Shown one piece after another: positions 1 to 5,149 of a stretch of 5,149 bases of DNA (its first letter is position 1; each line of letters opens with the position of its first letter). This DNA comes from DASPUI01 sp035622995 (GTDB lineage Bacteria > Verrucomicrobiota > Verrucomicrobiia > Chthoniobacterales > UBA10450). The stretch covers positions 1-5,149 of the forward strand of contig DASPUI010000068.1 of NCBI GenBank assembly GCA_035622995.1, given 5' to 3'. Under the pieces are notes generated by a model. That model searched no databases. It saw nothing but the letters and a program-made list of their open reading frames with translations, and was not told the DNA's origin. The position numbers and the translations under genes were made by a program.

Positions 1-102
1 GAAAATGCGATCCGTTTTCGACCGGCACTGGACATGAAAGCGGAAGTCGTCGACGAGGCAATCGACTTAATGCGAAAATATTGCCGGAGCCGGCAAAATT
101 AG
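1..102 (+). CDS. lat: C-terminal end of a class III aminotransferase, probably L-lysine 6-transaminase (partial)
   Basis: Reading frame 1 is open from the window edge to a TAG at 100-102 and gives 33 residues. It begins with ENAIRFRPAL, followed by an amphipathic helix (VVDEAIDLMRKY) and a short basic tail. The IRFRP-L block followed by a terminal helix is the usual C-terminus of fold-type I, class III PLP aminotransferases. The IRFRP wording is especially like L-lysine 6-transaminases, which move the epsilon-amino group of lysine to 2-oxoglutarate and give 2-aminoadipate 6-semialdehyde (cyclising to piperideine-6-carboxylate). The next gene, 1 bp downstream on the same strand, encodes the aldehyde dehydrogenase family that oxidises this product, which strongly favours the lysine reading. 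The PLP lysine and all catalytic residues lie outside the window. Ornithine- or aminobutyrate-type class III enzymes remain possible. Confidence 0.7.
   Translation, partial: ENAIRFRPALDMKAEVVDEAIDLMRKYCRSRQN
81..96 (+). promoter_or_regulatory. Inverted repeat over the ribosome-binding region of the ALDH gene
   Basis: TTGCCGG and CCGGCAA form a perfect 7-bp inverted repeat around AG; as RNA this would be a 6-bp stem with a GAGC loop. It lies inside the last codons of the aminotransferase and contains the only GGAG (86-89), about 14 nt before the ATG at 104. The symmetry is seen directly. A role in coupling translation of the ALDH gene to the aminotransferase, with ribosomes terminating at 102 opening the hairpin, is inference. 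GC-rich coding DNA gives such short palindromes by chance. Confidence 0.35.
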
Positions 103-103
103 A

Positions 104-1639
104 ATGCAATCGGTCCTCGGAAAGCTCGGCTTGGCCGAGGAAAACACTGGAGTCTTTGCCGGAGAATGGCGTGGCAACGGTCCGATGATCGAAAAAATCT
201 CGCCGGTCGATGGGCAACGGCTCGCCACCGTGCGAACCGCTTCTGCCGAAGATTACGATGCCACCATAACCCGCGCGCAGGCGGCTTTTGAAAAGTGGCG
301 TAAAACTCCGGGTCCTGTTCGCGGTGAAACGGTTCGCCGTCTGGGCAATGCGCTCCGCCAACTCAAGCACGAGCTTGGTCAACTGGTCACTCTCGAGACC
401 GGAAAAATTATCGCGGAAGGCGAAGGCGAAGTGCAGGAGATGATCGACATCTGCGATCTCGCGGTCGGTCAATCCCGCATGCTCTACGGGCTGACGATTC
501 AATCGGAGCGGCCAAGTCATCGTTTGATGGAGCAATGGCATCCGCTCGGCGTCATTGCCGTCATTTCCGCGTTCAATTTTCCCGTCGCGGTTTGGTCGTG
601 GAACGCCGCGCTGGCTGCGGTTTGTGGTGATGCGACTGTCTGGAAGCCGTCCGAGAAAACTCCGCTCACCGCGATTGCGGTAACGAAAATTGCCGAGCGA
701 GTCTGCCGCGAGACCGGCGCCGATCCGGCCATTTTCAGCCTCTTGATTGGCGATCGGAAAACAGTCGGTCAAAAAATGGCGGACGATGCCCGAGTCCCGC
801 TTATCTCGGCCACCGGTTCGGTGAACATGGGCTTAAGCGTCGCAAAATCTGTTCACGGCCGCCTTGGCAAGACAATCATGGAACTCGGCGGGAATAACGC
901 TTTGATCGTTTGCCCAACGGCCGACTTGGAAATGGCGACGCAATCGATTTTCTTCGGCGCGGTCGGAACGGCGGGTCAGCGCTGCACTTCCACTCGACGT
1001 GTGATTATGCACGAATCGGTCGCCGACAAGGTGCGCAAGAAACTGCTGGCCGCTTACAAGAGTTTGCCCATTGGAAACCCGCTCGATAAGAAGACGTTAA
1101 TGGGTCCGCTGATCGACAAGGGTGCGGTGGACATGGTACAGCATTCGATTCAGAAGCTGAAAGACGAAGGGGGCGAAGTCCTTTACGGTGGCGAGCGACT
1201 GGATTTACCCGGCGGTTGTTACATGAAACCGTGTCTCGCGAATGCGAAGCCGGATTTCCAGATCGTGCAGGAGGAAACATTTGGTCCGCTGCTCTATTTG
1301 CTGACCTATCGCGAGTTTGATGAAGCGATTGCAATCCAGAACGGCGTGCCGCAGGGACTGACCAGCTCGATTTTCACGAACGACGTTCGCGAAGCGGAGA
1401 GATTCGTGAGTGCGTTGGGGAGCGATTGCGGGATCGCCAATGTCAACACGGGGACGAGCGGCGCGGAGATCGGAGGCGCATTCGGTGGCGAAAAAAATAC
1501 CGGCGGGGGCCGCGAGAGCGGAAGCGATTCGTGGAAGATGTACATGCGGCGACAGACCAATACGATCAATTTTTCAACGGAGCTTCCGCTGGCGCAGGGA
1601 ATCCAATTCGGGGCAGGCGAAGGAAGCGATACGGTTTAG
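104..1639 (+). CDS. ALDH7 (antiquitin-type) aldehyde dehydrogenase, probable 2-aminoadipate semialdehyde dehydrogenase
   Basis: This complete 511-residue enzyme most likely oxidises 2-aminoadipate 6-semialdehyde to 2-aminoadipate with NAD, in the cytoplasm. The full ALDH fold is present. The oxyanion Asn is N158 in SAFNFP, and the cofactor segment WKPSEKTP has K181 and E184. The general base is E260 in MELGGNNA, the nucleophile is C294 in GTAGQRCTSTRR, and E391 lies in EETFGP. The ALDH7 subgroup is marked by EVQEMIDICDLAVGQSR (109-125), by R293 just before the nucleophile, and by the C-terminal stretch 455-483 (EIGGAFGGEKNTGGG onward) followed by INFSTELPLAQGIQF. In human ALDH7A1, the Arg before the Cys and a Glu in the former helix contact the aminoadipate group; R293 and probably E112 match. 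The ATG at 104 fits the family N-terminus (KLGL...NTGVFAGEW). The start lies 1 bp after the aminotransferase stop, implying one operon. No catalytic residue is missing. Oxidation of other aldehydes, such as betaine aldehyde, cannot be excluded. Confidence 0.93.
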   Translation: MQSVLGKLGLAEENTGVFAGEWRGNGPMIEKISPVDGQRLATVRTASAEDYDATITRAQAAFEKWRKTPGPVRGETVRRLGNALRQLKHELGQLVTLETGKIIAEGEGEVQEMIDICDLAVGQSRMLYGLTIQSERPSHRLMEQWHPLGVIAVISAFNFPVAVWSWNAALAAVCGDATVWKPSEKTPLTAIAVTKIAERVCRETGADPAIFSLLIGDRKTVGQKMADDARVPLISATGSVNMGLSVAKSVHGRLGKTIMELGGNNALIVCPTADLEMATQSIFFGAVGTAGQRCTSTRRVIMHESVADKVRKKLLAAYKSLPIGNPLDKKTLMGPLIDKGAVDMVQHSIQKLKDEGGEVLYGGERLDLPGGCYMKPCLANAKPDFQIVQEETFGPLLYLLTYREFDEAIAIQNGVPQGLTSSIFTNDVREAERFVSALGSDCGIANVNTGTSGAEIGGAFGGEKNTGGGRESGSDSWKMYMRRQTNTINFSTELPLAQGIQFGAGEGSDTV

Positions 1640-1652
1640 CTCCCCGGAAAAT

Positions 1653-3092
1653 TCACCGCGCGGTCGCTAGCTCGAACAATTCATCAAGCTTCTCGGCGGT
1701 TTCGATGCTCATGATGAACTTCTGCAACTTTTTGCACTGATCTCTGCCGATCACATCGCCGCCGAGCGCGGTAAACTTAACCGCAATCTCGTCCTCGGTC
1801 ATCGGATCGCGTGGGTCGCCCTTCGGAACATCGACTCGCGTGGAATGTGATTTGCCCTCGTTGGTGGTAATCGTCACGCGGCTCGGTTGAAATTTGGGGA
1901 AGAGCGCTTCGAACTCTTCGTTCGCGACCACTTTCACTTTGTCCATGATTGGAATAAGCGATTTATCGAGGACGCGTTCCTCTTTGAATTGCAACGGCGT
2001 CACCATTCCGTCCACAAGCCCGACCGCCATGCAGTAAGGCAGGGAATGATCGGCGGTTTCTTTCGAATCGGGCCGATACTTGTGCGGGTCGCCCAAAATG
2101 TCAGCCGCGCGCGCGATTACTTCGACTCTGATTTCTTTCACTTGATCGGCCTTGAGCTTGTTCTCTTTGACCGTCTTCATCATCGCGGTCAGCGGCGCGT
2201 GACTGAGCGCTTCGATCGGGAAACTCTTCATCCCGCAATCGAGAATGCGGTAATGCGACTTCGGTGAATCCGGCAAATCTTTGACTAACCCTTCGCCGTC
2301 AAAAGTGGCGGGCTGACCTTTGTATTGAACATGTTTGAAGACGGCGAACAGACCTTCTTTGCCATCAATAATGTGTTCCGGCCCTGAAAATCCATCGCGC
2401 GCGAGTAGCGCGCTCTCTGCGCCCATTCGTCCAGCCCACGGATCGACCGTATTTTTCATGTTGGTCAGCTTGCCGGCTGTAACCGCACCCGGACAAAACG
2501 TGCGCGCCGCGCTGATGCCGATCGCCGAAACCATTTGCTCAACGTTAAGATTGAGCACGCGCCCCGCTGCAACCGGCGCTGCGAACGCGCTCAGGGTTGC
2601 GTGATGCCAGCCGTATTCGCGGACACCCGGTCGTCCGATTTCGCAGAGACGCATTTCGATTTCGTAGGCAATGATCGTGGCCAGGATCAGTTCTTTGCCG
2701 CTGAGCCCTTCGCTTTCGCACAACGCCAGCGGAGCGGCGATGAGATCGCTCGGATGACACGGGTCGGCTTTCCAATAAATGTCGTTGTAATCCATCGCGC
2801 GAATCATGTGGCCGTTCAGAAATGCCGCATCGACCGGATTGGTCTTGAAACCGGAGACGAACGCGGTGGCCTTGCTCCGGGCGGGATCGCCGGACATCGC
2901 GCGATAATGCTTCAGCAAAATCCTGGCGTCTTCCTGCTGACTGCCTCCAAGCGCGCAGCCGATTGAGTCGAACCAGAATAATTTTGCCGTCTGGATCGCC
3001 GCCGGCGAAAGATGCTCATATTTCAGCGCGCACGTCCATTCGGCAATGATGTGCGAGAGAAGACGTTTTGATTCAGTTGCTTGCTTTGCCAT
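1653..3092 (-). CDS. MmgE/PrpD family protein (2-methylcitrate dehydratase-like)
   Basis: This is a cytoplasmic protein of the MmgE/PrpD superfamily, which includes 2-methylcitrate dehydratase, cis-aconitate decarboxylase and uncharacterised (de)hydratases. From the ATG at 3092 it has 479 residues, normal for the family. The all-helical N-terminal domain (about 1-250) carries FWFDSIGCALGG (40-51), GHMIRAMDYND (94-104), HPSD (113-116), GWHHATLSAFAAPVAAGR (161-178) and a Lys-rich segment KLTNMKN (208-214). The HPSD and GWHH histidines and one of these lysines are the likely active-site residues by family analogy. The alpha/beta C-terminal domain has MKSFPIEALSHAPL and ADHSLPYCMAVGLVDG (347-362). 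The HSLPY wording is typical of the wider family rather than of true PrpD, so methylcitrate is not assured as substrate. The frame stays open to a TTG at 3146, but the first ATG matches the family N-terminus. No clear Shine-Dalgarno precedes either start. No prpB or prpC is visible beside it. Confidence 0.88.
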   Translation of the reverse strand: MAKQATESKRLLSHIIAEWTCALKYEHLSPAAIQTAKLFWFDSIGCALGGSQQEDARILLKHYRAMSGDPARSKATAFVSGFKTNPVDAAFLNGHMIRAMDYNDIYWKADPCHPSDLIAAPLALCESEGLSGKELILATIIAYEIEMRLCEIGRPGVREYGWHHATLSAFAAPVAAGRVLNLNVEQMVSAIGISAARTFCPGAVTAGKLTNMKNTVDPWAGRMGAESALLARDGFSGPEHIIDGKEGLFAVFKHVQYKGQPATFDGEGLVKDLPDSPKSHYRILDCGMKSFPIEALSHAPLTAMMKTVKENKLKADQVKEIRVEVIARAADILGDPHKYRPDSKETADHSLPYCMAVGLVDGMVTPLQFKEERVLDKSLIPIMDKVKVVANEEFEALFPKFQPSRVTITTNEGKSHSTRVDVPKGDPRDPMTEDEIAVKFTALGGDVIGRDQCKKLQKFIMSIETAEKLDELFELATAR

Positions 3093-3172
3093 AACGATGT
3101 CGATCTTTGCGTTTATGAACTTGATTGGCCCGCTCAAAATTTTCAAGCTTAGCCAGTCGGAAATGAATAAAA
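3093..3172. promoter_or_regulatory. Divergent intergenic region, presumed promoters for the PrpD-like and SMP-30-like genes
   Basis: The 80 bp between the two divergent start codons must hold or overlap the promoters of at least one of the genes. It is clearly richer in A+T than the flanking coding DNA, with an AAAATTTT core near 3137-3144. TTGATT (3121-3126, + strand) and TTGAAA (3146-3141, - strand) resemble -35 boxes, but neither has a good -10 box at 16-18 bp. I therefore do not assign a specific promoter. No clear operator palindrome was seen. Confidence 0.4.
3159..3162 (+). promoter_or_regulatory. Weak ribosome binding site for the SMP-30-like gene
   Basis: GGAA lies 10 nt before the ATG at 3173 in an A-rich leader. 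It is a short Shine-Dalgarno match, but the spacing is acceptable. It supports the ATG at 3173, which is also the only start that gives a complete signal peptide. A competing ATG at 3163 in another frame stops after seven codons. Confidence 0.35.
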
Positions 3173-4093
3173 ATGAGAGCGCGTAAAATTGTCTGCTTTG
3201 CCGTTGTCGCGATGTTGGTTGCGGCGGCAGTGCGCGCTGGCGAAACAGTCATCGTCGGCAATCTACTTGGGCCGGAAGGTCCGCTGTACGTTGACGGCAA
3301 CCTTTACTATGTTGGCTGGGTCTCCAACACCCTGTCGAAGTGGGATGGCAAGACGTCCACCGTCTTGAATCATACTCCCGGTTGTGGCCATAACGGGCTG
3401 GCTCTCACGAAGCAGAAGACATTCCTCCTCGCGTGCACCGACGAGCATGGCGCCATTCTTGAACTCGACATCACCGGTAAGGAGTTGCGACGTTGGGAGG
3501 CCGACCAAAACGGAAGACCTTTCGACGGTGGCATCAACGATATTGTGGTAACCGCCAATGGCGGCGCGTACGCGACGGTATTTGGCCCGTACCAGGACCT
3601 GCCAACCTCGGTGGCGGGAAAGATTCTTTATCTTGCGCCGGGCGGCGAGAAATGGGTCGAGGTCGCGGACGATCTCAATTACGCCAACGGAATCGGCGTT
3701 TCTCCCGATCAAAAAACCCTCTACGTCAGCGAAACCGTTGGAAACTGCATTTTGAAGTTCAAGATCAACGACGACGGCTCGTTGAGTGACCGATCGAATT
3801 TTGCTCTGCTCAATCTTCTTGTTCCGAACAAGGTCGGCTCCTGGTGGCTTGGGCCTGATAGCATGAAGATCGACGGCAAAGGTAACATTTATGTTGCCCA
3901 GTGGTTCGGCGGCAAGATTTTGAAAATATCTCCTGAGGGCAAGCTTTTACACGTATTTGAGATCGCTGCCGGCGACGGCACAACTAACGTCGCGTTCGGT
4001 GGAGGCGAGAAAGAATTGTACGTGACGGTGGTGAAGGATCCAAAAGACCCGCAGGCAAAAGGCTGTATCGTAAAGATCCCAAATGTGAAGTGA
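3173..4093 (+). CDS. Exported SMP-30/gluconolactonase-like beta-propeller protein
   Basis: This complete 306-residue protein is predicted to be exported. A basic start (MRARK), a hydrophobic core (about 6-20) and a V-R-A cleavage site give a Sec signal peptide ending near A22. The rest matches the SMP-30/gluconolactonase/LRE six-bladed beta-propeller in length and blade-repeat pattern. The family's metal-ligand motifs are visible: E35 in GPEGP, N172 in YANGIGVSPD and D229 in LGPDSMKIDGKGN. N122 in GGINDIVV corresponds to the Asn near the substrate. The Arg that precedes this Asn by two positions in animal SMP-30 is Gly here (G120), so substrate choice probably differs. Enzymes of this family hydrolyse sugar lactones or other esters, while some members only bind ligands. 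Four Cys in the mature part (71, 88, 192, 298) could form disulfides outside the cytoplasm. It stands alone on the + strand, between the - strand PrpD-like and dehydrogenase genes. Confidence 0.85.
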   Translation: MRARKIVCFAVVAMLVAAAVRAGETVIVGNLLGPEGPLYVDGNLYYVGWVSNTLSKWDGKTSTVLNHTPGCGHNGLALTKQKTFLLACTDEHGAILELDITGKELRRWEADQNGRPFDGGINDIVVTANGGAYATVFGPYQDLPTSVAGKILYLAPGGEKWVEVADDLNYANGIGVSPDQKTLYVSETVGNCILKFKINDDGSLSDRSNFALLNLLVPNKVGSWWLGPDSMKIDGKGNIYVAQWFGGKILKISPEGKLLHVFEIAAGDGTTNVAFGGGEKELYVTVVKDPKDPQAKGCIVKIPNVK

Positions 4094-4120
4094 CGACCGA
4101 TGGGCGCCTTGCATCGGTCG
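4094..4120. terminator. Hairpin between convergent genes, possible bidirectional terminator
   Basis: CGACCGATG (4094-4102) and CATCGGTCG (4112-4120) are perfect 9-bp inverted repeats with a 9-nt loop. They start on the base after the TGA of the SMP-30-like gene and lie 13 bp past the stop of the convergent dehydrogenase gene. The position is ideal for ending both transcripts. No run of T follows on either strand, so it is not a classic intrinsic terminator; it might act with Rho or as a 3'-end stabiliser. Confidence 0.55.
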
Positions 4121-4133
4121 GCCTTCCGAGCGG

Positions 4134-5149
4134 TTACCGGCTCGCGTAATCCGCAATCACCTTGGCGACGTCGAGCGTAGAATTCTTGCCGCCCATGTCG
4201 TACGTGCGCACTTTGCCTTCCGCGATGACGCGGGCGATCGCCGATTCCAAACGCGTGGCCATATCGGTTTCTTTCAGCCAATCCAGCATCAACTTCGTGG
4301 TCAAAAGCATCGCAATGGGATTCACTTTATACTGTCCCGCGTATTTCGGGGCCGATCCGTGGGTCGGCTCGAACACGGCGTAGTTGTCGCCAAGATTCGC
4401 GCTCGGTGCGAATCCGAGTCCACCAACCAGGCCGGCGCACAAATCGCTTACAATATCGCCAAACATGTTTTCGGCGACGAGTACCGAATAGTCCTGCGGA
4501 TTCTTGAACATCCACATGCAGATCGCGTCAATGTTGGCGTCGTCGGCGCGAATGTTTGGATAATCTTTGGCTGTATCTTTGAAGCAACGCATCATCAATC
4601 CGCCGGTCTCGCGGAGAACGTTTGGCTTTTCGATCAACGTCACGCGTTTGCGTCCGGTTTTCTTGGCGAACTCGAATGCCTGTTTGCAAATGTTCGTGCA
4701 ACCCTGAACGCTCATGATCCGCGTCGAGAGCGCGATGTTCTCGAGGCCGGCCTTGTCCTTCCACTTTTTCATTTTCGGATTCGCGCAAAGCGCGGTGTAA
4801 ACCGATTCGGGTAACGGAAAAAATTCGACGCCGCCGTACATACCTTCCGTATTTTCACGGAACACCACCTGATCGATCGGAACATCTTCGCCGCTCGGGT
4901 TGGTGATTTTATTGCCGCGAAAATTAAGGGGATTGCCCGGATAACTTTTGCAGGGCCGCATGTTGGTGTGGAGATTGAACATCTGCCGCAGTCCAACGAT
5001 TGGTGAAAAGTAAACGAGTCCTTTGCCCTTGAGCTCCGGCGCCAATTCCTCTTTGGCTTCCGATTGCGGTTTGCTGGTGATGGCACCGAAAAGGCCGCAG
5101 GTTGTTTCTTTCAAAGCTTTCACGGTGCGATCGGGAAGGGCGTTGCCTT
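4134..5149 (-). CDS. Isocitrate/isopropylmalate dehydrogenase family protein, probably NADP-dependent (N-terminus outside window)
   Basis: The frame is open to the right edge. The visible 337 residues begin GNALPDRT and lack the family's N-terminal nucleotide-fold start (GDGIGPE), so the GTG at 5123 is not the real start. Members oxidise and decarboxylate 2R,3S-hydroxyacids (isocitrate, homoisocitrate, 3-isopropylmalate, tartrate or malate). Counting from the codon at 5147, conserved elements are TSKP (24-27), R54 in GLRQ, R64 in NMRP, RENTEGMY (97-104), K174 in EKPNV, D207, and D231 and D235 in FGDIVSD. The cofactor loop THGSAPKYAGQYKVNP has K268, Y269 and V275, and Y316 lies in RTYD. These match Lys344, Tyr345, Val351 and Tyr391 of E. 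coli NADP-isocitrate dehydrogenase, while the Arg395 position is Gly. The substrate loop reads FSPIVGLR, keeping Ser but with Ile where E. coli has Asn115, and recalls archaeal isopropylmalate/homoisocitrate enzymes. The dehydrogenase family is sure; the substrate is not. The stop is TAA at 4136-4134. Confidence 0.88.
   Translation of the reverse strand, partial: GNALPDRTVKALKETTCGLFGAITSKPQSEAKEELAPELKGKGLVYFSPIVGLRQMFNLHTNMRPCKSYPGNPLNFRGNKITNPSGEDVPIDQVVFRENTEGMYGGVEFFPLPESVYTALCANPKMKKWKDKAGLENIALSTRIMSVQGCTNICKQAFEFAKKTGRKRVTLIEKPNVLRETGGLMMRCFKDTAKDYPNIRADDANIDAICMWMFKNPQDYSVLVAENMFGDIVSDLCAGLVGGLGFAPSANLGDNYAVFEPTHGSAPKYAGQYKVNPIAMLLTTKLMLDWLKETDMATRLESAIARVIAEGKVRTYDMGGKNSTLDVAKVIADYASR

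Noticed and set aside
1656..1663. CCGCGCGG palindrome at the 3' end of the PrpD-like gene
   Set aside because: It is an 8-bp self-complementary GC run without a loop, inside coding sequence, and not a credible terminator or operator.
1306..1740. Overlapping open frames on both strands over the ALDH 3' end, extending into the PrpD-like 3' end
   Set aside because: They are low-complexity Arg-rich or Pro/Ser-rich translations with no recognisable family, wholly explained as shadows of two well-supported genes.
1887..2966. Three + strand open frames of 89-143 codons antisense to the PrpD-like gene
   Set aside because: The opposite frame has strong family conservation throughout, and these translations lack domain signals and plausible starts.
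3163..3186. Seven-codon ATG-started leader frame overlapping the SMP-30-like start
   Set aside because: It has no ribosome site of its own better placed than that of the main gene, and such short frames are common by chance in A-rich leaders.
3263..3712. 149-codon - strand open frame over the SMP-30-like gene
   Set aside because: It is antisense to a conserved beta-propeller sequence, has no recognisable motifs, and fits chance in GC-rich codons.
4359..4814. 151-codon + strand open frame antisense to the dehydrogenase
   Set aside because: The - strand frame has all the family motifs; this one has no family resemblance.
1..5149. Search for CRISPR repeats, tRNA/rRNA genes, transposase or phage genes, toxin-antitoxin or defence genes
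   Set aside because: Nearly the whole window is occupied by conserved metabolic genes; no spaced repeats, cloverleaf segments or mobile-element proteins were visible.

Overview
The window looks like bacterial chromosomal DNA with dense, ordinary metabolic genes. It holds five protein-coding loci, two of them cut by the window edges. There are no RNA genes, CRISPR arrays, insertion sequences, phage genes or long repeats that I can see. Moderate-to-high GC, weak Shine-Dalgarno signals and the mix of families would fit a free-living soil lineage such as Verrucomicrobiota or a relative. That placement is an impression from the protein sequences, not a demonstrated assignment.

Left part, + strand (1-1639): the last 33 codons of a class III aminotransferase, most like L-lysine 6-transaminase, end 1 bp before a complete ALDH7 (antiquitin-type) aldehyde dehydrogenase. 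Together they suggest a lysine-to-2-aminoadipate catabolic operon: lysine is deaminated at the epsilon carbon and the resulting semialdehyde is oxidised. A perfect short inverted repeat (81-96) covers the only GGAG-like ribosome-binding sequence at the junction.

Middle part: a complete MmgE/PrpD-family gene on the - strand (3092 down to 1653) converges on the ALDH gene with only 13 bp between the stop codons. An 80-bp spacer separates its start from a divergent + strand gene for an exported SMP-30/gluconolactonase-like beta-propeller protein (3173-4093).

Right part, - strand (5149 down to 4134): a decarboxylating beta-hydroxyacid dehydrogenase of the isocitrate/isopropylmalate family, missing its N-terminus beyond the window. 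Its cofactor loop carries the Lys-Tyr...Val pattern of NADP-dependent isocitrate dehydrogenases. Its substrate-loop residues differ from canonical isocitrate dehydrogenase, so its substrate is open. It converges on the SMP-30 gene, with a perfect 9-bp-stem hairpin in the 40-bp gap.

Functionally, the lysine-catabolic pair is the only solid pathway inference. The PrpD-like protein and the dehydrogenase both belong to families acting on tricarboxylate or hydroxyacid substrates and might work on related metabolites, but they are not in one operon here. I found no convincing evidence of a new biological system. The most checkable oddities are the junction hairpin, the unusual dehydrogenase active-site loop and the non-canonical PrpD subfamily.
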